From XYA12-FULL-58-9 sp001798605 (GTDB taxonomy: Bacteria > Myxococcota > XYA12-FULL-58-9): DNA of 24,725 bases. The position numbers and the translations under genes were made by a program. Where the stretch lies: positions 1-24,725 of the forward strand of contig DAINMX010000079.1 in the NCBI GenBank assembly GCA_036736205.1. Reading direction: 5' to 3'. Position 1 is the stretch's first letter. Each line of letters begins with the position of its first letter. The notes under the pieces were generated by a model. It searched no databases. It was given only the letters and a program-made list of their open reading frames with translations, and was not told the origin of the DNA. This document shows, in pieces, positions 14,755 to 22,986 of the stretch.

Positions 14755-17700
14755 TCAATCGTCGAGCAACACGACATGCAGTGCGTCGGGTGAATCGGCC
14801 CGACCGCCTGGCACATCCAGAGAATCGGTAGCACCTACGACGAGCAACCCTCGAGGTGCTGCAAAACTAGCAAAGGCGACATCGCGGCCCAGGCCCCCAA
14901 ACGACCGTTGCCGGGCGAGATTGCCGTGCCTGTCGATCTCGAGCACCAATGCGTCACCGTGCTCCGATACCCCAACAAGCATCAGGCCGCCGTCACCGGT
15001 GGCGCGTAATGCCAAACCTGAACCTACATCGGCTATGGGGGCGGCGATGGTGTAGGTCGAGCGGACCCTTCCCGTTTGCTCGACATGAATCACGCTGACC
15101 CGGCCCGTTGACACCGTCGCAAACGCAAATCCACCGTCGAGCGTCAAGACCACGTTGGTGGGGCGTCCTTCGAGCTTGAAGTGCTGCTCCCAAAGGAGCC
15201 GACCGTTGACATCGTATCTCGTCAACGCCTTGTTCCAACCACAACGGGCATGGGCTGCGTTCCATCCGCAAATGGGATCGCCATCACAACCGTTGTCGGC
15301 GTGAGGGTCGAGGCAGTGACCTGCATGGGATAACGCCAACACACCCGGCCAGAACGGCAATACCGACGGCAACGATACAGTGCCCCACCCAGCAAACTCC
15401 CGCCGCCAACTCACCCGGCCTTTGATGTCGACACGCGCCAGAACAGTCTTCTGGTTGCCCTCGGGACCTCTGTCGTCCAACGCCAAGTAGACAGCACCAC
15501 CATCCGCAGACGCCACGGCAGCCACACGACCCCAACCGAGCAAATCGGTCGGGAGCTCCTTCGCGATCTCACCATCGCCGCTCAGCCACGCGAGATGGAC
15601 GCGACGCTCGAGATCGACTCCCGCAGCCAGCAGGCCCCCACGGGTGGGCGCAAGACGTGTCCAGCCAATTGGCGAGGGCCGAGACCACACCTGCCCACCA
15701 TCAGGATTGATCGCCAGAAGGGTGGGCGAAGATCCGAGCAAAGAAACAACAATCATATCTTCGCCCAACCACGTCACAGCACCAGAGGAGACCCGAGTGG
15801 AAGTGGGAACCGCCATCCCCATGCCGTCCGGCGCGGCGTGGCCTACCCATGTCGCCCCCGCATCGGCCGCCAGCACCTGCGCGTGTTGTCGAAACACCTT
15901 GTCTGCCCGCTCGTGGAGGAAACGACGCAAATGTGAATCGATGTCCGGCAATCGCGCAAGAAATGCCAGATACCCTGACAGTTGCAGGGTTGCCAAAGCG
16001 TAGTGACGGCCGTCTGCCTGGTCCTGCCAACGTTCGGCAATGCGGCCCAAACCGACAGCCATGCTCTCGGCGCTACCAACCAAATGGTTCCCAACCTCGT
16101 TGCCGTCTTTTCGATAGACCTCAAGATTGTGACTGCTAAAGCCCGCCAGCACATCGACAAGCAACCCAAAGGCAGCACCCTCTGCCGCGCGGGTGGGATC
16201 ATCCAAAAACGGCCGAGGAGAACTGGCACCAAGTCCGCGCAACTCCAGGCCACCTCGCGTGACAAAGAGTCCGCTGCCCACAGTCACCCAATCGGGCTGT
16301 GGGTCACCCGGTGCCGGTGTGACTGCGTCGGGCAACATGAAGGTTACGCCAATGCTGCGTTCAATCGCGGCGACGAGGTCCGCTGGCGCACCTTCGCGCA
16401 TCTGCCGCGCACGGATAAGCAAATCTTCAGCCCTAACCGAAACGAGAGTCGCCCGCTCTGAACCGTTCTGCTCAGATACCTTCACCGATGCGAGAAGTTC
16501 CGCAACGAAACGCAGCACACGCTTGCGCAATGTAGGATCGAAGTCGGCGCGCAACGCTTTCTGAGCGCGCGTCGCATCACCGACGGCTGCGTTGGACCGC
16601 GGTGCTGCACGCAAAAAATCGATGACAGCAGCCTCGAGGTAATAGCTCAAGAAACGTGAGAGGATTGCTCGTGCATCCTCGCCCGGAACGCTGCGCGACA
16701 GATTGCCATCCGCAGAGACACCGATACCCGCAAACAGCTTCCGGTCGACATCGACTGTGGCGCGGGAGCCACGGTCTGCCCATCGTGGGCACTCAGCATC
16801 ACAGCAGACCTGAGTCCAACCCCGTAGGCGGTACTGGCACTGTCGCGAGAGATTGCGCGGCTCAATGCCGACTCCGACGATAACAGCGAGGGCGTCGCTT
16901 GCAGCCTTGCGGACTAAGGCATCAGGATCGTGCTCGGCAAGATCCGCCAATTTGTGTGCGCTTGCATGCGCGGTCGGCCCGAGCATCTGCAGGGCATCTA
17001 TACTTGCGCGACGCACACTCGGTGAATCGCTTTCAAGGGATTGTTGCAACAAAGCAAGAGCGACCACCGCGGCCCGACCCGACTGCGCCAAACCTTCGAT
17101 AACGGCGGCGCGATAGAACGGGGTCGGATGAGGCGGCTCGACCAGGCGATAGGCCAACTCGGCCACAATGCGTTCATTTGGCCACGTGCGCCCTAACATG
17201 CGCGCACAATGCGCAGCAACCTGCTCGTTGGCGTGCGCCGTCATGTGCAAGAGAAAGTTGGGATGACCGCCGGCATCTGGTGCCTCAGCGCGACATTGCG
17301 GCTCAAGGAGCGATGCGTATACCAGCCCCACAATCGTCTCATATTCGGGTAACGATGCATCGAGGGCGAGTAGCTCCACTGCTCGAGAGAGCCACGGCAC
17401 GAAACGAGTACACGACGCAGCCGACGCCACCAACTGTGCCGCCCGCAAACGCTGCTCGGGATCGTGAAGCATCACATCGAGTTTGGCTGTCACCCCTTCC
17501 TCGGGCGAGAAATGGGCCCCGAGCGCAACCGCGGCAGTTCGTGCCACGTCGATATCCGGGTCGCTGAGCGCCCGCGTCAGGATCTCGCGCCCGTCCTGCC
17601 GCAGCTGTGCCACGCGGCCGAAAACCTCGACCAAATAGCGACGAGCGACAGGATTGAGTTCTTGCCCGTGTTCCGTGAGCTCGACGCGAACCAGCTCGGC

Positions 17701-17943
17701 AACGCTGCGCGCCAAGGGGTTGTTGTAGCGGACTTGGTTGGAGATAGCCGCCGCAGCAGCAGGTGAACAGCGGTTACCGCGGGCGATGGTCTCCACCAGT
17801 GGCCCGAAGGCTGCGCCTACCTCGCGGCCAACGACGCCAAGCTCATTTGCTGCATCCACGCAACGTTCGCCGTCAGCAAGATGGCCAACGAGCTCCTGGG
17901 TTGTCACCGCCAATACCAACATCGGTATGCACAATGGGATCAT
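14755..17943 (-). CDS. Large secreted HEAT-repeat and beta-propeller protein
   Basis: The 1062-residue protein has a hydrophobic start (MIPLCIPMLVLAVTTQ) that looks like a short signal peptide. HEAT-like helical repeats fill about 20-365, for example ILTRALSDPDIDVARTAAVAL and SPSVRRASIDALQMLG. A Cys-rich segment follows near 370-390 (QCQYRLRG...VCCDAECPRW). A mostly helical region comes next, and then WD/PQQ-like propeller repeats (about 690-1062) with Asp-Gly-Gly turns. A second Cys-rich insert lies near 877-903 (CLDPHADNGCDGDPICGW). Its function is unknown; it may be an envelope scaffold. ATG 17943 is preferred over TTG 17952. It lacks a ribosome site, but a TAGGGT hexamer sits eight nt upstream. 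Propeller turns follow the pattern of bacterial PQQ-like repeats. Confidence 0.8.
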   Translation of the reverse strand: MIPLCIPMLVLAVTTQELVGHLADGERCVDAANELGVVGREVGAAFGPLVETIARGNRCSPAAAAAISNQVRYNNPLARSVAELVRVELTEHGQELNPVARRYLVEVFGRVAQLRQDGREILTRALSDPDIDVARTAAVALGAHFSPEEGVTAKLDVMLHDPEQRLRAAQLVASAASCTRFVPWLSRAVELLALDASLPEYETIVGLVYASLLEPQCRAEAPDAGGHPNFLLHMTAHANEQVAAHCARMLGRTWPNERIVAELAYRLVEPPHPTPFYRAAVIEGLAQSGRAAVVALALLQQSLESDSPSVRRASIDALQMLGPTAHASAHKLADLAEHDPDALVRKAASDALAVIVGVGIEPRNLSRQCQYRLRGWTQVCCDAECPRWADRGSRATVDVDRKLFAGIGVSADGNLSRSVPGEDARAILSRFLSYYLEAAVIDFLRAAPRSNAAVGDATRAQKALRADFDPTLRKRVLRFVAELLASVKVSEQNGSERATLVSVRAEDLLIRARQMREGAPADLVAAIERSIGVTFMLPDAVTPAPGDPQPDWVTVGSGLFVTRGGLELRGLGASSPRPFLDDPTRAAEGAAFGLLVDVLAGFSSHNLEVYRKDGNEVGNHLVGSAESMAVGLGRIAERWQDQADGRHYALATLQLSGYLAFLARLPDIDSHLRRFLHERADKVFRQHAQVLAADAGATWVGHAAPDGMGMAVPTSTRVSSGAVTWLGEDMIVVSLLGSSPTLLAINPDGGQVWSRPSPIGWTRLAPTRGGLLAAGVDLERRVHLAWLSGDGEIAKELPTDLLGWGRVAAVASADGGAVYLALDDRGPEGNQKTVLARVDIKGRVSWRREFAGWGTVSLPSVLPFWPGVLALSHAGHCLDPHADNGCDGDPICGWNAAHARCGWNKALTRYDVNGRLLWEQHFKLEGRPTNVVLTLDGGFAFATVSTGRVSVIHVEQTGRVRSTYTIAAPIADVGSGLALRATGDGGLMLVGVSEHGDALVLEIDRHGNLARQRSFGGLGRDVAFASFAAPRGLLVVGATDSLDVPGGRADSPDALHVVLLDD

Positions 17944-17951
17944 CGCGAACA

Positions 17952-17980
17952 ACCCTAAAGCGGATCGGCAGCGACAACAA
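17952..17980 (-). promoter_or_regulatory. Candidate promoter giving a leaderless HEAT/propeller mRNA
   Basis: On the minus strand, TTGTTG (17975-17980), 17 bp and TAGGGT (17952-17957) precede ATG 17943 by eight nt. The -35 is weak. If used, transcription would begin at or next to the start codon, which fits the lack of a Shine-Dalgarno. Confidence 0.3.
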
Positions 17981-18118
17981 CCCGTGGAGACAGCGAGGAC
18001 GAGCTTCGGAATTGAGAGTCAACGATTTAGCGGATTGGGCCCCTTCGGTGACATTGTTTGTGAGGCAATTCGCCCTGTTTCTCCGCCAAGCGAGCGGCGA
18101 CACAGGGTACGTTTCGGG

Positions 18119-19699
18119 TCACTCAGATTGAATGGGGCTTGGCCGTCCGAGCAAGTACCCCTGGCCCAGTCCCACCCCGAGATCTTGAAGACAACCCAAC
18201 TCTCCGGAGACCTCGATTCCTTCACCAATAGTCAATGCCCCAACTTCGTTGGCAAGATTGACCAGGGCTGAAACGGTCGCGCGCTTGTAGGCGTGTTCGT
18301 GAATGTCACGGACGAGCCACATATCCACCTTCAGATAGTCGGGCTCGAGTTTCGCGATGCGCTCGAGTCCAGAATAACCCACCCCCACGTCATCTATGGC
18401 CAGCTTGATGCCAATCGAGCGATAATCTTGAAGTAGGTTTTGCAGAAAGCCCTGATTGCGCATCACGTACCGCTCACTGAACTCAAGCACCAATTGCTCA
18501 GGCTCCACGCCGAGCAGATGCAATTGTCTCTCGACCTCTACCGGACGCATGTCCTTGGCACAAAGTGCCATTGGGATGGTGTTGATGAAGAACTGAGGAG
18601 CCGAAGTCATGCGCGGTACATTTGACAACGCCGTCGTCCGAAAGGCCCTATCCAGCTCGACCGACAAATTGACCCGATCGGCGAGGCGCAAGAGAAACGC
18701 GGGACTCTCATATCGGGTGCCGCTTGGACCGCGACTGAGGGCCTCGTAGCCGATACACTCTCTCGTGGTGAGATCGACAATGGGCTGAAACACCGTCCTC
18801 AACTCACGGTTGACGATGATGCGCTCGAGCTCACTTCGATGGGAGACTTGGTCATCGGACTCGAGGAGCCTGCCCGCGCGAATTCTCGCGCTGCGGACCC
18901 CATCACGAAGCTGGAAGGTGATCGGCAATGTCGGATTGTGGATTAAATAGGCAAACCCCACCGACACGCGGGGCCACCAATTTTCAATGGGAGAGGCAAG
19001 TTGCAACATTTCCTCGGATACCGCATGCAGGAGGCGACGGGCCAACAGCTCCACATCATTGCCACAACTCAAATGCTGGGTGCGAGGCTGCGACAACAAT
19101 ATGCAGAACAGTGGGCTCTCCACCTCATCGACGGCAAGGATATCCTCTCGACGATAAACGTTGCCGTGCATGCGAACAATCGCAGACACAAAGGCGTCAC
19201 GTAGGCCAACAAAAGCGTCCGTGCCGATCTCGGTTTGCACCGCCCAAACCTCGCTCGCGTCGATCACCAAAATCCCCAAAGTGCCATCTGACTCGAGCCA
19301 TCGTGCCGCATCACCTTCTACCAGAGCGCGGGTGGGTAGGTTTGAAGCGGAGTCAAAAACCAATCGACGGTACCGGGCGTGCTCCGCGGACAGCCTCATC
19401 CGCAGCCGGGCGACCTCAACAACATGGTCGACAACCCGAGTGAATTCATCATTGGACCAGGGTTTGAGAACGTAGGCGTGCACCTGCCCCTTGTTGATCG
19501 CTTCGATAATACGTTCCTGGCTCGCATGACCGGTTATCAAAATCCTGCCCATGTCGGGGTATGTCTCTTGAATGCTCGCGAGGAACTCAACACCACTGTC
19601 CTTTTCGAGGAATTGGTCGACAATTGCAGCACAGAACGAGCCGTCCTTGGAGAGCTCGAGACCCTCCGCAAGAGAATGGGCCAACACAACATCATAGTC
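18119..19699 (-). CDS. REC-degenerate GGDEF-EAL response regulator, N-terminus lost in assembly gap
   Basis: The visible 526 residues begin inside a receiver domain (about 1-105). Its phospho-acceptor is the Asp of IVDQFLEKDSG, with ITGHAS and VLKPW following, but the first strand with the acidic pair is in the gap. A GGDEF-like region (about 120-280) has no GGDEF motif. The EAL domain (about 285-526) keeps EALSRG, the Asn of FINTIP, LEFSER, Asp-Asp of AIDDVGVGY, Lys of LKVD, EGIE and GQGYLLGRP. Most metal- and substrate-binding residues of c-di-GMP phosphodiesterases are thus present, although DDFGTG has become DDVGVG. It is probably a phosphodiesterase controlled by phosphorylation. The reading frame joins the upstream ATPase-PilZ gene through the N run, but that may be artificial. 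Confidence 0.88.
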   Translation of the reverse strand, partial: DYDVVLAHSLAEGLELSKDGSFCAAIVDQFLEKDSGVEFLASIQETYPDMGRILITGHASQERIIEAINKGQVHAYVLKPWSNDEFTRVVDHVVEVARLRMRLSAEHARYRRLVFDSASNLPTRALVEGDAARWLESDGTLGILVIDASEVWAVQTEIGTDAFVGLRDAFVSAIVRMHGNVYRREDILAVDEVESPLFCILLSQPRTQHLSCGNDVELLARRLLHAVSEEMLQLASPIENWWPRVSVGFAYLIHNPTLPITFQLRDGVRSARIRAGRLLESDDQVSHRSELERIIVNRELRTVFQPIVDLTTRECIGYEALSRGPSGTRYESPAFLLRLADRVNLSVELDRAFRTTALSNVPRMTSAPQFFINTIPMALCAKDMRPVEVERQLHLLGVEPEQLVLEFSERYVMRNQGFLQNLLQDYRSIGIKLAIDDVGVGYSGLERIAKLEPDYLKVDMWLVRDIHEHAYKRATVSALVNLANEVGALTIGEGIEVSGELGCLQDLGVGLGQGYLLGRPSPIQSE

Positions 19700-19799
19700 N
19701 NNNNNNNNNNNNNNNNNNNNNNNNNNNNNNNNNNNNNNNNNNNNNNNNNNNNNNNNNNNNNNNNNNNNNNNNNNNNNNNNNNNNNNNNNNNNNNNNNNN
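19700..19799. other. Assembly gap of exactly 100 N
   Basis: One hundred N is the conventional placeholder for a gap of unknown size. It interrupts a PilZ domain on one side and a receiver domain on the other. The missing halves (about 40 PilZ residues, at least 20 receiver residues and any linker) need more than 100 bp, so the drawn size is almost certainly wrong. Whether one or two genes cross it is not known. Confidence 0.95.
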
Positions 19800-20956
19800 A
19801 CTTCCTCTTTGCCATTTGGCTGAAACCTAACCCGACAGTCATCCCCGCGTGCAGCTTTCAGATCCGAAGCCCCTACAAACAACCCGCCAGGTGAGATGTC
19901 CAGAATCGTCGCTGTCAGTGAAGCTCCATCACAGCATGACACGGTTGCCGGCCACTCAACGACGCGACGGGGATGGACACGTGAGCTCGCGAGTGCCTCC
20001 TGCCCGTCAATCATGCACAGTGTGAGAGTCGGTGAGGATCGCATGAAATCTCGTCGGCGTTGGTCCAGTCGTCGTATGAAGGTGACTTCCGTGAACTGCC
20101 CCGCCTTCGCATTGATGACCAGATGGTTGGCATTCTGCAGAAGCATGAAGAAGCCGAGGCCCGCTCCGCCACTTTTCATCTCGAACCGTGCTCCACCTGG
20201 TGCAAAACAACGCCGCAATGCCTTGACGATGTTGTCGACCTTCAGGGTCCCGTATTTGTCACACACCGATACCGCTATTTGTCGCCCGTCCCGACCAAAA
20301 CGGATGGCGAAGGGCCGCGGCGAGGTGACAGGTACGGAACGTGGTTCTGAGGCATTCAGATGTCGCCCATCCTCGCCAGTGGGAGCATCGTACACTGCAT
20401 TGGTAAACAATTCGTCGAGTGCAAGCTCCAAGCCTTCGAGCACGTGTCTTGACGCACCGGCCTGCAGACCAAAATCCGCCAGCCTCGCCAAATGGTCTCT
20501 CTTCGCCTTGGATTGGTTCTCCCGATTCGTGATGATCTGAGCCCCTTGCTCCAACAATCTATCAAGCGTACTGAACTGGCGAGTCCGCAAGTGCGCCAAC
20601 ATCGAGCCCACTCCGCGTGAGTCCACCTCTGGAGCGACGCCGATCCATCCCACGGTGTTTTCTTGCTCGAACGGGTTGGAGTCGGTTTCACTGGTTTTCT
20701 TGTGACGGGCAATATCCCAGAGTCGGATGATCGGTGCCCCTTTGGCAACATTGCCTTCTCGGTCACGAATCACAACCCACGGTGCACCTTCTCCTTCGCA
20801 TTGAGGCACGCAGCCCACCGTCCGAAGGATCTCAGCGACCCGGACACGTAACTCTTCATCTGCAACCTGCACGTCGACCGACCTGATTGGCTCCCCTTCG
20901 CAATCGTCGATCCCCTTTTCATTCGCACCGTTGCCCGATTTCAGCACATGAGACAT
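19800..20956 (-). CDS. RsbW-like Bergerat ATPase with PilZ domain, C-terminus lost in gap
   Basis: The 385 visible residues start with a divergent receiver-like segment (about 25-125). A GHKL/Bergerat ATPase domain follows (about 150-300). Its N-box is LALDELFTNAVYDAP (Glu182, Asn186), its G1 box VSVCDKYG (Asp233) and its G2 box GGAGLG (263-268). This is the compact anti-sigma/RsbW type rather than a full histidine kinase, because no dimerisation His is visible. A PilZ domain begins at RVHPR (Arg326, Arg330) with DISPGG (353-358), the c-di-GMP signature, and is cut by the gap. The protein may therefore be a c-di-GMP-sensitive protein kinase or phosphatase switch. The start is ATG 20956 or TTG 20962; neither ribosome site is strong. 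Confidence 0.85.
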
Positions 20957-21065
20957 GTTCAATACAGCTCGGTAAATCCTGCCAGCTTGGGGCTGACACT
21001 GCTTGGATGTAGTGGCCCATCATGCGACGAAAAGATGCCATTTGTCATGATTTTGGCGAGAGAAA

Positions 21066-21111
21066 GTGACGGTGACCGTTTTTCGTCACCAGCGGTGACG
21101 AGATTTCGTCA
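21066..21111. promoter_or_regulatory. Array of TGACG/CGTCA half-sites with overlapping palindromes
   Basis: Five TGAC(G/C) half-sites occur in 46 bp: TGACG 21067, TGACC 21073, CGTCA 21084, TGACG 21096, CGTCA 21107. They form nested inverted repeats, notably CGTCACC-AGC-GGTGACG (21084-21100) and TGACGA-GATT-TCGTCA (21096-21111). The array lies between the NtrC-like gene and the ATPase-PilZ gene, about 110-155 bp before the latter's start. An operator is the simplest reading. A terminator is less likely, since A rather than T follows on the coding strand. Confidence 0.5.
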
Positions 21112-21129
21112 TGCTGGATAGTCTCGAAT

Positions 21130-22857
21130 TCAGAAGATCTTGTGTTTTTCGAGTCGACTTCGCAATGTTGTTCGGGGAATCTGCAGTTTCCTGGCAACAG
21201 CGGTCTGATTGCCACAATACCTCTCCATTGTCTGCAGCAGCACACTTCTCTCAACGTCGTAGAGAAGCTCATGGAGATTTCGACCTCCCTTGAGGAGGTT
21301 GTCCGCGACACCCCAGAAAGATTGACGCACCGCCCGTTGCTCCAGCCACCCCGAACCGAGCACCTCACCACCGGCACTCATTGCAACAACGCGTTCGATA
21401 GCGTGCTCAAGCTCTCGCACATTTCCAGTCCAAGAATGGGCGATCAGATCGCTCAACGCATTCTCACCAAGAGTGATATCACTCTTGTTTGCTTGGCTGG
21501 CAAAACGCTTAAGAAACGCGCGTGCCAGCAAGGGAATGTCCTCGAGCCGCTCGCAGAGCGGAGGGACATCTATCCGCACCACGCTCAACAGCTCGAAGAG
21601 CTCCTGGTCAAAGCTCCCTGTCTCGACGAGCTCCGACAGATCCTTCGTCGTCGCGCAAACCAAGCGGAAACCCACGGGTCGCACAGTCGCGGCCCCCTCC
21701 CGCGAGTAACTTCTTTCGCGCAGTGCCTGCCGCAATTTCACCTGCGTCGGCAACGTCAATAGGCTCACTTTGTCGAGAAACAGCGTACCGCCGTGGGCCA
21801 GCTCCAGCTTGCCTGCACTGACCTTCATGCCTGCGGCAATCGCCCCGGAGTCCCTGCCGAACAGCTCTCCCAGCATCGAGGACTCAGCAATCGCGTCGAG
21901 CTCAACATGAACGAGAGGCCCGTTGTGACGATGACTGGCCGCATGAATCGCACGGGCCAAGAGGGCCTTCCCCGTTCCGGGTTCTCCGCAAAAAAGTACA
22001 GTTGAGTCATTCCTGGCAACCAGCTCAACTGCACCAAAAACCTTTCTCATCGCTTGGGACTGGCCAATCAACTCGAAGTAACCCTGACGTGACTTCGTTT
22101 CCAAACGCAGGCGCTCCACCTCTGCTTCTGCATTTCGGCGCGCACACCAGGTTCTGTACCGCAAGAGAACCTCTTCCACTCGCACCGGGCACCACACCAC
22201 ATCATCAACGCCCGCCCGCAGATAAGAGGCGGCATCGTGAGCTTCCCCCAAACCCATGACCACCAGCACCATCGCTTCGGCGTCCGGACCACCGACCAAC
22301 CTCAACGTCCCCTGAACTTGGTCAATGGTGGGTTGCGAAAGAACAATGAGTCCCTGGCCTGATAACGTGGCGGAATCGGGGGCTGTCTCGCACTCGAGTT
22401 CGCCCGCCGCGTCACGACTGAGTTCCTGCGCCAGTTCGTCGCCACGCTTCGAATCCTCATCAATGACGATGCACCGTGTGGAATGATGCACGCGATTGGC
22501 CGTCAAAGCCCGAACGCAGGCCAACAACTCAGCTACGGTTACAGGTTTGTTGAGAAATCGGTGGACCCTACAACGGTTGATGGCAGCAAGTAGATCCGCA
22601 GTATCGGTGAACGCGCTAAGGATCACTCGAAGTGCCCGCGGCTGAATCACCAACGCTTGCTCCAACAGCTCCGTACCACACATTTCGGGCATTTGCTGGT
22701 CGACAATGAGCAGGTCGAATGCTGACCGTCTGAGCAGTCGCGATGCATCGAGGGAGGAGGTCAATCCCACGACCTCAAAGTCAGGGCGTAGAGCCCTTTT
22801 CAGAAAGTCCACGTTGTGGCGGTCATCATCCACCACGAGAACTCGCGGCTGTGCCAT
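21130..22857 (-). CDS. NtrC-like two-receiver regulator with degenerate AAA+ core and Fis HTH
   Basis: The 575-residue protein has an intact receiver (Asp10/Asp11, phospho-acceptor Asp53, Ser81, Lys104). A second receiver-like domain (about 127-245) lacks the phospho-acceptor. A sigma54-activator-type AAA+ domain (about 260-495) comes next, and a Fis helix-turn-helix (about 540-573) ends the protein. Walker A GEPGTGK (291-297) is intact. GAFTGA has become GAIAAG (338-343), Walker B is LFLDK rather than LFLDE (Lys363), the sensor I Asn is Thr404, and the FREDLYYRL arginines are replaced in FDQELFELL (417-425). It should not hydrolyse ATP or contact sigma54 normally, but may still bind DNA. ATG 22857 has no ribosome site; TAATCT lies seven nt upstream. 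Confidence 0.9.
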   Translation of the reverse strand: MAQPRVLVVDDDRHNVDFLKRALRPDFEVVGLTSSLDASRLLRRSAFDLLIVDQQMPEMCGTELLEQALVIQPRALRVILSAFTDTADLLAAINRCRVHRFLNKPVTVAELLACVRALTANRVHHSTRCIVIDEDSKRGDELAQELSRDAAGELECETAPDSATLSGQGLIVLSQPTIDQVQGTLRLVGGPDAEAMVLVVMGLGEAHDAASYLRAGVDDVVWCPVRVEEVLLRYRTWCARRNAEAEVERLRLETKSRQGYFELIGQSQAMRKVFGAVELVARNDSTVLFCGEPGTGKALLARAIHAASHRHNGPLVHVELDAIAESSMLGELFGRDSGAIAAGMKVSAGKLELAHGGTLFLDKVSLLTLPTQVKLRQALRERSYSREGAATVRPVGFRLVCATTKDLSELVETGSFDQELFELLSVVRIDVPPLCERLEDIPLLARAFLKRFASQANKSDITLGENALSDLIAHSWTGNVRELEHAIERVVAMSAGGEVLGSGWLEQRAVRQSFWGVADNLLKGGRNLHELLYDVERSVLLQTMERYCGNQTAVARKLQIPRTTLRSRLEKHKIF

Positions 22858-22864
22858 CGTTGGA

Positions 22865-22893
22865 AGATTACGCAACCTGCGCCAATATCGCAA
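22865..22893 (-). promoter_or_regulatory. Candidate promoter giving a leaderless NtrC-like mRNA
   Basis: On the minus strand, TTGCGA (22888-22893), 17 bp and TAATCT (22865-22870) lie seven nt before ATG 22857. Transcription would begin at the start codon, matching the absence of a Shine-Dalgarno. Confidence 0.4.
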
Positions 22894-22916
22894 TGCAAAG
22901 GCCACAATCGGAGGCA

Positions 22917-22950
22917 ATCAAACAACTCGCCACATCAAACAACTCGCCAC
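22917..22950. repeat. Perfect 17-bp tandem repeat between divergent genes
   Basis: ATCAAACAACTCGCCAC occurs twice with no spacer (22917-22933, 22934-22950) and no mismatch. It lies between the predicted -35 boxes of the divergent NtrC-like and PilZ genes, ending 1 bp before the latter. The position suits a shared activator or autoregulator site with repeats about 1.6 helical turns apart. A recent slippage duplication is the alternative. Confidence 0.75.
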
Positions 22951-22951
22951 A

Positions 22952-22980
22952 TTGCCAATCCCGAAGGGACTCGCTAGTCT
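22952..22980 (+). promoter_or_regulatory. Candidate promoter giving a leaderless PilZ mRNA
   Basis: TTGCCA (22952-22957), 17 bp and TAGTCT (22975-22980) end six nt before ATG 22987. The -35 matches at five of six positions. Transcription would begin at about the start codon, which lacks a Shine-Dalgarno. Confidence 0.45.
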
Positions 22981-22986
22981 GCCCCG

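Noticed and set aside
14161..15055. Long plus-strand frames over the GGDEF and HEAT/propeller genes
   Set aside because: Their translations are Arg/Pro/Ser-rich with no domain pattern, and they oppose well-supported genes.
20957..21060. Sigma54 promoter before the ATPase-PilZ gene
   Set aside because: TGGCAGG is present on the minus strand, but no TTGC(A/T) element follows at the required spacing.
21084..21100. Intrinsic terminator of the NtrC-like gene
   Set aside because: The hairpin is good, but on the coding strand it is followed by A residues rather than T, and it is part of a larger half-site array.
22917..22950. CRISPR array
   Set aside because: There are only two copies with no spacer between them, so this is a tandem duplication.
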